Virus record (IMG/VR): IMGVR_UViG_3300005529_000040
Coordinates: 1 to 60,892 of that record
Strand: one strand, 5' to 3'
DNA from: a virus
Length of the DNA: 60,892 bases
The notes beneath the pieces are model-generated. The model did no database searches, was not told where the DNA came from, and saw only the letters and a program-made list of their open reading frames with translations. Shown piece by piece: positions 51,950-59,502 of this stretch. Position numbers and translations under genes: made by a program. How positions within the stretch are numbered: position 1 is the first letter of the stretch; each line of letters begins with the position of its first letter.

Positions 51950-52288
51950 CTACCTCACCGAGTCGCCGGTATACCCGAGCGGCGGTGCGCCGATCCCGCC
52001 TCCACCGATGTCTGGGGATTTACCCAAAGGGGTGGCAGTATGGCGCGCGCGTAGCGCCGTTATCAATGACGCGATCCCGTCGCCGACTTTGGGTTGCTGC
52101 ACGCCACTGAAGCCAGGACCTTGCGCGGCAACCGGCTGGCCTGTGGCTTGCGCTGGAGAAAGTTGCTGCGGTGCATAGGCGTCGGCCGCGGTGCCGGCCA
52201 TCTGTAGGCCCTTTTGCACGGTCGGGTTGCTGGCGACTGAGCCAATTTTGCTTGCGACGTTTTCGAGTCCTGATAAGAAGGCGCCCAT
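51950..52288 (-). CDS. Hypothetical protein
   Basis: A 112-aa Ala/Gly/Pro/Gln-rich protein with an amphipathic start (FLSGLENVASKIGSVAS). Similar composition to internal virion proteins. No family recognised. Confidence 0.45.
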   Translation of the reverse strand: MGAFLSGLENVASKIGSVASNPTVQKGLQMAGTAADAYAPQQLSPAQATGQPVAAQGPGFSGVQQPKVGDGIASLITALRARHTATPLGKSPDIGGGGIGAPPLGYTGDSVR

Positions 52289-52300
52289 AATGAGACAATT

Positions 52301-52978
52301 CTACTCTTTTTCGTCTTCGTCGGAATCTTCGTCCTGTTCAAGGAGCTTCATGTTGTCGGTGAACTCACCGGCTGGGGTTTCGCCTACGACATTGTCGCCC
52401 AGACCCATGTTGTCCAGGCCTTGCTTGAGATTCACGATCGGCAGCTCGGTGGGTTTGTTGTTCTCGGAGACGTTCTTCGAGCCAAAGCCGAATGCTGTCG
52501 CGAGGATCTTGGCGGCAAGAGCTTTTTCGCGAGGGCTTCCGTTGTAATAGTCGTTCCACAGGGAAGCGACGAAACGTTTCTTGGCATCGTCGTCCAGGCC
52601 GATGCGGTTGAGCATTCGCTGAACGGCCGCTTGGATCGCAGGGTGCGAACGCCAATAATGCGCGAGCGTCGCCTGGTCCAGGGCAGACTTGCCTTTGGCG
52701 ATTTCGGCCGCGGCGCCTTGGTAGTTGAACGTGTGCTTGTACACGATGTCGGCGATGTGATCAGCAACCGCATCGTCTTCGACGTTGTACTCGTCTGTGA
52801 TTTTCTTCAGCTGCACAGGAGAGATGCGCGGATAGGCTTCGACCAGGGGCATTGTGGGCCGGGCGCGCTTCTTTCCTGTCGGGGCGGGCTGTTCGGGCTC
52901 ATCGAGCACGCGAGCGTTCTTCTGGGCCTCGCGGTAGTGCTTGTTGTATTCGCGCTTCGCGTCACCTTGTAAAGGCAT
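52301..52978 (-). CDS. Putative terminase small subunit
   Basis: A 225-aa protein. Basic start, then a helical domain (AVADHIADIVYKHTFNYQGA, GKSALDQATLAHYWRSHPAI) that could be an HTH DNA-recognition region, a second helical part for oligomerisation, and a very acidic C-terminal tail. It lies a few small genes upstream of the large terminase, the usual order. No decisive signature. Confidence 0.5.
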   Translation of the reverse strand: MPLQGDAKREYNKHYREAQKNARVLDEPEQPAPTGKKRARPTMPLVEAYPRISPVQLKKITDEYNVEDDAVADHIADIVYKHTFNYQGAAAEIAKGKSALDQATLAHYWRSHPAIQAAVQRMLNRIGLDDDAKKRFVASLWNDYYNGSPREKALAAKILATAFGFGSKNVSENNKPTELPIVNLKQGLDNMGLGDNVVGETPAGEFTDNMKLLEQDEDSDEDEKE

Positions 52979-53363
52979 AGTCCCTTATCAGGAGGCCGCA
53001 TCGACATTCACGTACGTCTTTGTCGAAATGCGGAAGGAAATCGTGTTTGGGGCACGAAGCAACGCTGTTGTTGAGCTCGACTACTTCGTCAAAGTTCGTC
53101 TGCATCCAGACGCAGAAGTCAAGAGGGTACGGCATTTCTATTGTCGGCTTGTTCGTGTCGGCATAGACGCGCGGCTTGCGATTGTTCGCATTGCCGTCTG
53201 GTTTGCGCTTGTCAAAGGCTGGGGCAGGCGCTTGTGAAACCGGATTGAGCGTTGTTCCGAACATTTGCTCGATTTTAGCAAGACAGTCGATCCGATGTTT
53301 GTCCACGAACTTGAACGGACAGTCACACTCTGGAAGGCGGGTATCAGTCTCCGGTGATTTCAT
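52962..53363 (-). CDS. Cysteine-rich hypothetical protein
   Basis: A 133-aa protein. The first in-frame ATG lies far upstream in Ser/Arg low complexity that shadows another gene, so the internal ATG is used. CDCPFK...HRIDC and CPKHDFLPHFDKDVRECRC look like zinc ligands. Overlaps both neighbours slightly. Confidence 0.5.
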   Translation of the reverse strand: MKSPETDTRLPECDCPFKFVDKHRIDCLAKIEQMFGTTLNPVSQAPAPAFDKRKPDGNANNRKPRVYADTNKPTIEMPYPLDFCVWMQTNFDEVVELNNSVASCPKHDFLPHFDKDVRECRCGLLIRDYAFTR

Positions 53364-53514
53364 CGCGCTCTTGCTCGAGGACGAGGATCTCGAGCTCGAT
53401 CGTCGAGATGTCCTCGCCTTCGGCGTATGCCTTCTGGAAATCAGATTTGAGCAAGCGTATCTGGTCGTCGATGACGGCGACACGTTCGCGCTGCGCTTTA
53501 GTCAGTCTCGCCAT
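53344..53514 (-). CDS. Small coiled-coil protein (56 aa)
   Basis: Read directly: starts MARLTKAQRERVAVIDDQ and continues as one charged helix to EITGD. Overlaps the downstream gene by 20 bases and the upstream one by 17. Typical helical-hairpin small protein. Confidence 0.55.
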   Translation of the reverse strand: MARLTKAQRERVAVIDDQIRLLKSDFQKAYAEGEDISTIELEILVLEQERDEITGD

Positions 53515-53809
53515 TGGTAGCCCCTGAAGCTGTTGGCTGCGTCTCAGTCTGTGCAGCTACTTGTTCGTTGGCTGCTTTCGCTTCGGCAGTGGTCGGGCTC
53601 GCCTCTGGAGTCGGATTCTCCAAGACAGCTGACGCGAGGTACTCAGTGTCGTGATCTTCAAGAGCTTCGCAAAACAGCTTCGCGTACTCTTCGGCTTCGG
53701 TGCGCGTGCCCTTGAAGTCCAGGTTGAAGCGTTGGACGCCTTGAGTAAGTTGAACGGTATGGCTCCAGGTCGGATCACCTGAGCCGGATTGGATGATGCT
53801 GACTTTCAT
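53498..53809 (-). CDS. Hypothetical protein
   Basis: A 103-aa protein: a beta-alpha N-terminal half (HTVQLTQGVQRFNLDFKG, then AEEYAKLFCEALED) and a disordered Ala/Thr/Glu tail. Start overlaps the upstream stop by ATGA. No family recognised. Confidence 0.55.
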   Translation of the reverse strand: MKVSIIQSGSGDPTWSHTVQLTQGVQRFNLDFKGTRTEAEEYAKLFCEALEDHDTEYLASAVLENPTPEASPTTAEAKAANEQVAAQTETQPTASGATNGETD

Positions 53810-54060
53810 TGTTGTTCTCCTATAAAACGGTCGAATGTTTCGAGCACGATTTTGCGTACGTGCTCGCGCCCCAGACGTTTGAATTCTTCTTGAGCAATGT
53901 GTTCAACCATGTGTCGCACGTACTCCAGATAGTGCTTCCACACAGCATCGATCAGGGAGTGTGTTTTTGGTTCCGGCCGGCCTGAGATCTCGCGAAACGC
54001 TTTGACTGCTTCTTCAGCAGCCTGCTTGAACGTTTGCAGCGCCTCGTCAGGAATGTTCAT
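53806..54060 (-). CDS. Hypothetical helical protein
   Basis: An 84-aa helical protein (EALQTFKQAAEEAVKAFREI, EEFKRLGREHVRKIVLETF). Coupled by ATGA on both sides. No family recognised. Confidence 0.55.
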   Translation of the reverse strand: MNIPDEALQTFKQAAEEAVKAFREISGRPEPKTHSLIDAVWKHYLEYVRHMVEHIAQEEFKRLGREHVRKIVLETFDRFIGEQQ

Positions 54061-54386
54061 TTGGGCTCCACCTTCTTGACATGGACGTTTTCACAGTCAA
54101 CGTGGCGCGTGATCACGTAGCTGCAGCCCGGGCCTTCGAGCTGGACCGTAAAGCCGGAGCAGACGAGTTTCTCGCCGATGGGACCTCGGCACTCGGTTGT
54201 CGGCGTCAGGTCGATCGCCTTGACGTGGCATTGCGCGGGATCCTTAAGCTGCACAGAGGTGATGCAGGCCCGCGGAATGACGCGCTCGAGCACGGTCACG
54301 GCTTGTGGGAGCGGGGCGCCGACTGGCTCCTGGGCGCCGGCGAGGGACGTCAGAATGATCAGGGCGAGGATGAGGGCTCGGATCAT
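54057..54386 (-). CDS. Exported protein with signal peptide
   Basis: A 109-aa protein. Signal peptide MIRALILALIILTSLAGA with cleavage likely after Ala-Gly-Ala. Mature part has six Cys, probably disulfides in the periplasm. GGGATGGGG precedes the ATG, which overlaps the upstream stop. Made early in the late operon; may alter the envelope or block superinfection. No family recognised. Confidence 0.6.
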   Translation of the reverse strand: MIRALILALIILTSLAGAQEPVGAPLPQAVTVLERVIPRACITSVQLKDPAQCHVKAIDLTPTTECRGPIGEKLVCSGFTVQLEGPGCSYVITRHVDCENVHVKKVEPK

Positions 54387-54481
54387 GATCCCCATCCCAA
54401 GGTGATAACGAATGCGATGAATGCGAACGCTAATGCGACGCCTTCGATCGCCTCTTTCAGGTTTGGACCGATTTCGATCAT
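54383..54481 (-). CDS. Small membrane peptide (32 aa)
   Basis: Read directly: MIEIGPNLKEAIEGVALAFA followed by FIAFVITLGWGS, a single membrane helix. ATGA overlaps at both ends with its neighbours, which supports translation. Function unknown. Confidence 0.5.
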   Translation of the reverse strand: MIEIGPNLKEAIEGVALAFAFIAFVITLGWGS

Positions 54482-54738
54482 ACGAGCGGACGCTCCCCGA
54501 TGTTGCCGCCGGCGCTCTGCGCAGACTCGGGTAGCAAGTCGTTCTCATGTGTCTTTGGTGCGAACGTGAGGGAGAGCTCAACGCCGTCGTCGGCAATGGT
54601 GTTGGCGAACTCAGCTAACCATGCCGTCGGGCGCTCGGCGCGCGCAAGGATCCGGAGGAGGGTTTCCTCGTGGTTCGATTCGGAGACTAAACCGATGACG
54701 ATTTTGCCATCAGAATGCAATCTTGATGTCACCTTCAT
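54478..54738 (-). CDS. Hypothetical protein, first gene of the late operon
   Basis: An 86-aa protein from the ATG after AAAGGAATTTCTCC; a start 13 codons earlier lacks a site. Beta-alpha pattern (VTSRLHSDGKIVIGLVSES). It follows the late promoter with a leader of about 80 bases. No family recognised. Confidence 0.55.
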   Translation of the reverse strand: MKVTSRLHSDGKIVIGLVSESNHEETLLRILARAERPTAWLAEFANTIADDGVELSLTFAPKTHENDLLPESAQSAGGNIGERPLV

Positions 54739-54823
54739 GGAGAAATTCCTTTGGGAAGTTTGAGACGGCGGGTCCATACCCGACCCAGGGCATGTCCCGC
54801 CTGGTCTTTACTTGATTGTGTGA

Positions 54824-54862
54824 ATTATACCGAATTACTGGCAATTTGTCAATCTGGCACAG
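54824..54862 (-). promoter_or_regulatory. Late operon promoter with TGTGCCAGAT upstream box
   Basis: On the minus strand CTGTGCCAGATTGACA, a 17-bp spacer and TATAAT, the best promoter in the window. Identical over 30 bases to the promoter at 8716 apart from the last spacer bases. A CTGCACAG octamer abuts it at 54865. Confidence 0.85.
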
Positions 54863-54872
54863 GTCTGCACAG

Positions 54873-55497
54873 ACAGGAGACCAAATGGGCGCATATGTTG
54901 TTGAAAACAGGCGCTTAGGCCCGAGACCCTCAAAATTCCATTTTTGCGCTACAGTGAGCATCCGGCAAATTTCACCTTACCGGGGTCTTCCGGCCCTCCC
55001 CGGTATGGTCTCGAGCTCTAAGTGATTGATAGCTTCGCCGACTGATCGCCCCAAAACCGGGCCCTAAACAGTGGTCATTTCGTGGTCACTGAATACCACA
55101 TAAGCTATTGATAACACAAGCGGTTAGTTAGGCACGCTATCTAACAACCGGACTGGCGACCGACCGACTGGTCGGTGAGTGTGTCAAATTTGACACGTTC
55201 AAAATCTGAACACAATCCATCCAGCGGCGAGGTTACTGTGTCACTTCTGACACACTTTCACGGAATTGCCAGATATCTTAGGCAATTATGGGTGTTTGAC
55301 CGTGTTTTGCCCAGCATATTAGCGTATTAGATTGTCGGGAGGTGTCACACGCTAAAATGGAAAGTATTTTCCCTGTGCATAGGAATTAACTTTCCGTGTT
55401 CCCATCGGTCGCAGTCCTAAGCGCTTGCGCTGCAACAGTGTCACTTTGGCAAATTGCTTGCAATTACCCAGAGCAAGCGCACGGAGGCGCGAATACA
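54873..55497. other. Intergenic control region between late operon and right-end operon
   Basis: About 600 bases without a convincing gene. It holds a stem TACCGGGG/CCCCGGTA at 54985-55012 with a 12-base loop, a GTGGTCATTTCGTGGTCAC direct repeat near 55070-55095, two operator-like palindromes (listed separately), and a TTGACC around 55295 that could be a weak rightward -35. A GTG-started extension of the next gene would cover 55396 onward but lacks a ribosome-binding site. Confidence 0.5.
55180..55254. promoter_or_regulatory. Two palindromic operator-like sites TGTGTCA-N4-TGACAC
   Basis: TGTGTCA-AATT-TGACACG at 55180-55197 (inner 16 bases a perfect palindrome) and TGTGTCA-CTTC-TGACACA at 55237-55254. 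Same arms, same 4-base gap, centres 57 bases apart. Typical of a dimeric repressor or partition-type protein. The arms resemble the TGTGCCA...TGACA halves of the promoter boxes. Confidence 0.65.
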
Positions 55498-55821
55498 ATG
55501 GCAGCAGGAATCCCACAAAGGTTACTCAACAATCGTTATCGATATCGCTTGCAGAAGATTCGGCGTGAGCTAATCGCTGCTGGCGTCCCAACTCTGTACA
55601 AGCGTTATCAGTTGTTCCCAGACACAACAGGACGCAAGGACGAGAACGGATTCAACATTCGCTTTCGCACGTTACGCGCGTCCAACGGCGAAACCGCAGG
55701 CTTACTCTGCGTCACGATTCTAATTGCCGAAGGCAAGGACGAGAACTACGGTGGCGGGAATTGGGACAGTGACAAAGGCATCGCACGCATAAAAGAACTG
55801 TTCGCTTCGGAGGTGCGCTAA
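55498..55821 (+). CDS. Hypothetical protein
   Basis: A 107-aa basic protein from the ATG about 11 bases after GGAGG. Helical start (LLNNRYRYRLQKIRRELIAA), then a beta-rich part with GLLCVTILIAEGKDENYGGG. Overlaps the next gene by one base. First gene of the right-end operon. No family recognised. Confidence 0.55.
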   Translation: MAAGIPQRLLNNRYRYRLQKIRRELIAAGVPTLYKRYQLFPDTTGRKDENGFNIRFRTLRASNGETAGLLCVTILIAEGKDENYGGGNWDSDKGIARIKELFASEVR

Positions 55822-56360
55822 TGTCCAAGCTCACGCACGACTTTCGCCCGAAGCGAATCCGGCCCGATCTTTGCGAAACGTGTGGCGGAATGAAGATCAC
55901 CGCCGAGCACGGCTATGACATGAAAGCCGAGGTCGCCAAGCAAACACTCGATCACCTCATTCGCATACAAGACGCGCTCGACGCGCTCGACGACACATCG
56001 TGCATCACGCGCGCCGATTTCGTCGAAGCCAACAAGCGCGACGTTCAGCACTTGTACGCCGCAGCATGGGAAGACGCGCGAAAGCTCGTCCGTGAGCATG
56101 GTAGCTTGCGCTCAGCGGCACAATACATCGCAAAACGCATCGACGCGTTACGTACGCCTGACTTCACTGTGCAGAATGAAGGCACCATATACCTGCTCAC
56201 GCCGCACACGGATGCGGCTCGTGAATGGGTGCAGGAACACATTGAAACCGACGACTGGTCAATAGGGCCGCAACACTTTGGAGACAGCATCGCGGTCGAC
56301 CACCGCTACATCGCGGATATCGTTCGCGGGATTCAAGCGGACGGATTGGAGGTGCGGTAA
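55821..56360 (+). CDS. Hypothetical protein with CxxCGGM zinc module
   Basis: A 179-aa protein. N-terminal module HDFRPK...CETCGGMKITAEHGYDM (residues about 6-33), also found in the gene at 59236. The rest is helical then alpha/beta (TIYLLTPHTDAAREWVQEHI). Stop and next ATG overlap (TAATG). Module probably binds zinc; the role is unknown. Confidence 0.6.
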   Translation: MSKLTHDFRPKRIRPDLCETCGGMKITAEHGYDMKAEVAKQTLDHLIRIQDALDALDDTSCITRADFVEANKRDVQHLYAAAWEDARKLVREHGSLRSAAQYIAKRIDALRTPDFTVQNEGTIYLLTPHTDAAREWVQEHIETDDWSIGPQHFGDSIAVDHRYIADIVRGIQADGLEVR

Positions 56361-56551
56361 TGTCAGCACAATTCAAGCGACTTACACTCACGTTAGTATG
56401 CAAAGCTGAAGATGTCGAGGAAATCGAGCAGTTGCTTGGCGAAGCCCTAGATGAGATACATCAGTCAGCGCCGATTTTTAGCGAGACATTTTCGTTAGGT
56501 AATGCACGTAAACCTTCGGATTACTTCTGGCTTGACGAATTGAAAGACTAA
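56360..56551 (+). CDS. Small hypothetical protein
   Basis: A 63-aa protein with ferredoxin-like beta-alpha-beta pattern (KRLTLTLVCKAEDVEEIEQL onward). Coupled to the previous gene. No family recognised. Confidence 0.5.
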   Translation: MSAQFKRLTLTLVCKAEDVEEIEQLLGEALDEIHQSAPIFSETFSLGNARKPSDYFWLDELKD

Positions 56552-56634
56552 CGCTTCGCATGCTGACCCGTTCAGCGGACGCGATACGCCCCTCACGCGT
56601 CGCGTCCAGTGCAACGGAACAAACGGAGGAAAAC

Positions 56635-56838
56635 ATGGCGCGCAACATAGAGTGCAGATGCACGGATCGATTCACATGCGGCTATTGTCTACGCAATAAG
56701 AAGCCGTATTTTTTCACACTGTCATCTGGTGCGGCCGTTTACGAGATACCAGTCCAACGGTCGACCACCGAGGCCGCACAGGAAGAACCGACGGAGGAAC
56801 AAGATGCACGCAGGTTACGACGCGCATTACATTCGTGA
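56635..56838 (+). CDS. Small zinc-binding protein
   Basis: A 67-aa protein after AACGGAGGAAAAC. CRCTDRFTCGYC gives C-x-C...C-x2-C. C-terminal half is Glu/Arg-rich and overlaps the next start. No family recognised. Confidence 0.5.
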   Translation: MARNIECRCTDRFTCGYCLRNKKPYFFTLSSGAAVYEIPVQRSTTEAAQEEPTEEQDARRLRRALHS

Positions 56839-57016
56839 ATTACGTCGCATTATGGTTACGCCGCAATTCGGCATTGTGGAATTGAACGGCGGACACGGTT
56901 CTTACTGGCGCACGATTGAGATCGTAACGCCACAGGGACATTACATCGAACACAACGAACTGTACAGCACAGGAGAAAGAGCATTCTCCGCAGCATGGAG
57001 GCTTGCCAATGTCTAA
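56804..57016 (+). CDS. Hypothetical protein
   Basis: A 70-aa protein with GGAGGAACAAG before the ATG. Beta-rich (IVELNGGHGSYWRTIEIVTP) with a final helix (GERAFSAAWRLANV). Overlaps both neighbours. No family recognised. Confidence 0.55.
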   Translation: MHAGYDAHYIRELRRIMVTPQFGIVELNGGHGSYWRTIEIVTPQGHYIEHNELYSTGERAFSAAWRLANV

Positions 57017-57149
57017 TTACGCAGAGATCGAAGAACTCACGCGCCGGATCGCGGCTGAACTCGGCGCGCCGTGGAAATTCGCGCCAAACGCTGAACCATA
57101 CCCCACGCCTGACGAATTCTGCAAGCTGAACGAGGACGACAATGCTTAA
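57009..57149 (+). CDS. Small hypothetical protein (46 aa)
   Basis: Read directly: starts MSNYAEIEELTRRIAAEL; acidic. GGAGGCTTGCCA precedes the ATG. Overlaps the previous stop and next start by 8 bases each. No family recognised. Confidence 0.5.
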   Translation: MSNYAEIEELTRRIAAELGAPWKFAPNAEPYPTPDEFCKLNEDDNA

Positions 57150-57486
57150 CTCAATCTCTGACGTTGGCAAGCGCTGCCCGTCGTGCTCTGGCTTAATTGG
57201 CTACATGCACGACGAAGGCTGCCCGAATGACGTGCCAATCCTGATGAACATGTCAGACGTGTACGACACGATGCGTTACAGCAGCGTGGACGAACATTTC
57301 CTCCGCAGCCAAAGGTTCCTGGCACGCCGCGAGGCATCGCGTCAACGTCCGCTCGAAGACCAGTTCGTCGGCATGCTCAGTCCGTCAGACCTCGAGCTGT
57401 TGGCCGACATGCGTATCAGTTTATCCCCCACGCCAGAACGTCCAGCGGCACAGCTGAGAAAGGAGGACGATTCCCATGTGCTTTGA
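57142..57486 (+). CDS. Hypothetical protein with N-terminal zinc knuckle
   Basis: A 114-aa protein. RCPSCSGLIGYMHDEGC near the start may bind zinc; the remainder is helical and charged. GAACGAGGACGAC precedes the ATG. No family recognised. Confidence 0.5.
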   Translation: MLNSISDVGKRCPSCSGLIGYMHDEGCPNDVPILMNMSDVYDTMRYSSVDEHFLRSQRFLARREASRQRPLEDQFVGMLSPSDLELLADMRISLSPTPERPAAQLRKEDDSHVL

Positions 57487-57610
57487 TCCTGACTACAACA
57501 AGCGCGTCGACGAGAAGCGCGCGGACGACGAAGAGACCGACAAGAACGTGACCCGTAACGTTCGCCCGGTCGAAACGCCGGCCACTGACCGCGACCTGGT
57601 TGCTGCCTAA
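57476..57610 (+). CDS. Small charged protein (44 aa)
   Basis: Read directly: starts MCFDPDYNKRVDEKRADD; highly charged, probably unstructured. AAAGGAGGACG is a strong ribosome-binding site. Overlaps the previous gene by 11 bases. Confidence 0.5.
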   Translation: MCFDPDYNKRVDEKRADDEETDKNVTRNVRPVETPATDRDLVAA

Positions 57611-57616
57611 CCGTTG

Positions 57617-57657
57617 CAGACCACACACGCGCGGAATCACTGTTCGCGTGTGGTCTG
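57617..57657 (+). other. Long hairpin before the ribbon-helix-helix gene
   Basis: CAGACCACACACGCG pairs with CGCGTGTGGTCTG (13 bp with a 2-base bulge, loop about 11). No T-run follows; the ribosome-binding site GGAAGGGAG of the next gene begins at its foot. May be a translation-control element or a weak terminator. Confidence 0.45.
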
Positions 57658-57679
57658 GAAGGGAGACGCAACACGCCCG

Positions 57680-57850
57680 ATGAAAACACAACTGACGCCT
57701 TTGTCGATCAGCGTCCTGCCCGAGACCGAGGACGCAACCAAGCTCATGGCTGCACGCGAAGGCAAAACGCTTTCCGCGTTCGTTCGTGAACTGCTCGAAG
57801 ACTTAACCGAAACCGGAGGAAGACACTCACATGGACCTAAACATGCTTGA
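57680..57850 (+). CDS. Ribbon-helix-helix (Arc/CopG-like) DNA-binding protein
   Basis: A 56-aa protein. PLSISVLPETEDATKLMAAR then EGKTLSAFVRELLEDL is the strand-helix-helix pattern of MetJ/Arc dimers. It may bind the palindromic operators in this region or regulate its own operon through the hairpin-bearing leader. Overlaps the next gene by 20 bases. Confidence 0.65.
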   Translation: MKTQLTPLSISVLPETEDATKLMAAREGKTLSAFVRELLEDLTETGGRHSHGPKHA

Positions 57851-58025
57851 GATACGCATCCCCCGCGAACTAACAGCACGTTTCGCTGTGGCCATTGCGT
57901 GGAACCACTCATGCGATACGCAAGCGACATTCACGTTGGGAGCGTTCCTGCGCTTCGACCGCTCACTGCCGTGCTGGCTGTTGCACAAGAGACCGATAGA
58001 CGCCTGGAAGCTGGGAGAGAAATAA
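57831..58025 (+). CDS. Small hypothetical protein
   Basis: A 64-aa protein with CCGGAGGAAGAC before the ATG. Short beta start (MLEIRIPRELTARFAVAIAW). No family recognised. Confidence 0.5.
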   Translation: MDLNMLEIRIPRELTARFAVAIAWNHSCDTQATFTLGAFLRFDRSLPCWLLHKRPIDAWKLGEK

Positions 58026-58028
58026 GTC

Positions 58029-59072
58029 ATGCTGACATTCACCATGAGCCGCACCGGAACGTTCGTTGCGAACTTCACATCTGCACAGAACCAGTGCGGT
58101 GGTGAGGGGCAACAGATCTACAACTACACGGTCGAGATCACCATCGGCGAGAGCCTGGACGATCACGGATTCGTGCTCGACAACTACAAAGTCCAAGAGT
58201 ATTTCGACCGCGAGTACAAACACGTCGAAGGTGCCCGTTCCTGCGAGCGCATCGCGCAAATCGCTGTCCACGACTTCCGCAACATGCTCGAGAACCGCGG
58301 ACGCGACGTTCACAGCATCCGCGTTACGATCGCGGGTTCGTCGTTCGCTGGCCTAACCGCGACCTGGACGAAAGAGCCGACAGGCGCTCTCGTGGCCGAG
58401 ATCAATCGATCCGGCGCTGTCATTCCCGTCGACAAAGATCCGAACAAAGTGCTCACCTGGCGTTCCGAAGAAGTCTTCCCTGATGACGCGATGCGGTACA
58501 AGTTCACAGGACGACCCGCGAACAACGTCGTCGCGCTGCAGAATGTTCCTGTTCCGCCGCCACCCCCAGCGCCCCAGGCTCCTGCTCTCACACAGGCACA
58601 TGAGTTCGTCTATAACTATCCACATCACAAGTTCCAGACCTGCCGCAAGTGTCACAAGAGCGATGTGTATTGTGGCTACTCAGGTGCGAAGTGTATCCCC
58701 GTCGCTGTGCCAGCTGCGCCTGCCTCGCCAGTCTGCGATTACTGCGGGCGGGCTGTTGAACCAGACACAGCAGAGGGAAATGGTACCAAGTGGTGGGTTC
58801 ACAGTGAAGCACCTAAGTTTTATGTCTGCTCTTCTTACGAAGACAAACCGTATGACGCGCACGCCACTGTCAACGGTTCTATGCACGTTCCCAACGCCAT
58901 TCTCTGCGATCACTGCCACCAGCCAGTCGAGTCCGACAACAATGTGGGACATTGGAACGAAGGCGCACAGTGGAAGCACGTCGGACGTTCGTACGTTTGC
59001 CGCAGCAACTTAGACCTATTCGCAACGGTCAACGGGCACGAAACCGTCTCCAAATCGCAGGTGCCAGCATGA
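58029..59072 (+). CDS. QueD/6-PTPS-like T-fold protein with C-terminal zinc ribbons
   Basis: A 347-aa protein. N-terminal 120 residues follow 6-pyruvoyl-tetrahydropterin synthase/QueD order: a strand with FVANFTSAQNQ, YNYTVEITIGESLDDHGFVL and DNYKVQEYFDREY, then EGARSCERIAQIAVHDF. The HGH zinc motif of active enzymes is replaced (YNYTVEI), so catalysis is doubtful. After a Pro-rich linker (PVPPPPPAPQAPA) come three Cys clusters (CRKCHKSDVYC, CDYCGRA, CDHCHQP). It might bind a pterin or deazapurine, or act on RNA/DNA; unproven. Confidence 0.5.
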   Translation: MLTFTMSRTGTFVANFTSAQNQCGGEGQQIYNYTVEITIGESLDDHGFVLDNYKVQEYFDREYKHVEGARSCERIAQIAVHDFRNMLENRGRDVHSIRVTIAGSSFAGLTATWTKEPTGALVAEINRSGAVIPVDKDPNKVLTWRSEEVFPDDAMRYKFTGRPANNVVALQNVPVPPPPPAPQAPALTQAHEFVYNYPHHKFQTCRKCHKSDVYCGYSGAKCIPVAVPAAPASPVCDYCGRAVEPDTAEGNGTKWWVHSEAPKFYVCSSYEDKPYDAHATVNGSMHVPNAILCDHCHQPVESDNNVGHWNEGAQWKHVGRSYVCRSNLDLFATVNGHETVSKSQVPA

Positions 59073-59167
59073 ACCGTTTGCGCGCCCTGCTCACACTCAT
59101 CGCTATCGTGCTCGGGCTCTGCCTGAGGCTCGACTTCGATCTGCACAGACGGATACACGGCCGCTAA
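59069..59167 (+). CDS. Small membrane peptide (32 aa)
   Basis: Read directly: MNRLRALLTLIAIVLGLCLR then basic residues. One membrane helix. ATGA overlap with the preceding gene. Function unknown. Confidence 0.5.
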   Translation: MNRLRALLTLIAIVLGLCLRLDFDLHRRIHGR

Positions 59168-59235
59168 AATTTCAGCATCCAAGTAGTCCTACTCCGGCGC
59201 CGGCACAGCGGCGTGGGGTGGAGGATTATAAAAAC

Positions 59236-59502
59236 ATGAAACACTCATTTGTTCCGAAATCATCTATTCCAACTATTTGCTCCTCTTGTGGCGGAATGCG
59301 TATAACAACTGATCACGGGTACGACATGATGAAAGAAGCGTCACGCGCTATCATGGACACTATACTTGATGTCCTGAAACTGGAATCCCCAGCGCGCATT
59401 CACCCGCGCTATCTACCAGAAGTTTGCGCATTACATTGCCAAAACAAACTACATTTGATAACCGCTAACCAAACAGTGATTAAGGTTACGCGAATACTGT
59501 AA
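59236..59502 (+). CDS. Hypothetical protein with CxxCGGM zinc module
   Basis: An 88-aa protein from the ATG about 11 bases after GGAGG. CSSCGGMRITTDHGYDMM repeats the module of the protein at 55821; the remainder is helical. Its end overlaps the remnant gene on the other strand. Confidence 0.6.
   Translation: MKHSFVPKSSIPTICSSCGGMRITTDHGYDMMKEASRAIMDTILDVLKLESPARIHPRYLPEVCALHCQNKLHLITANQTVIKVTRIL

Noticed and set aside
55396-55497. GTG-started N-terminal extension of the first right-end gene
   Set aside because: No ribosome-binding site and Cys/Ala-rich shadow-like sequence; the ATG after GGAGG is preferred.
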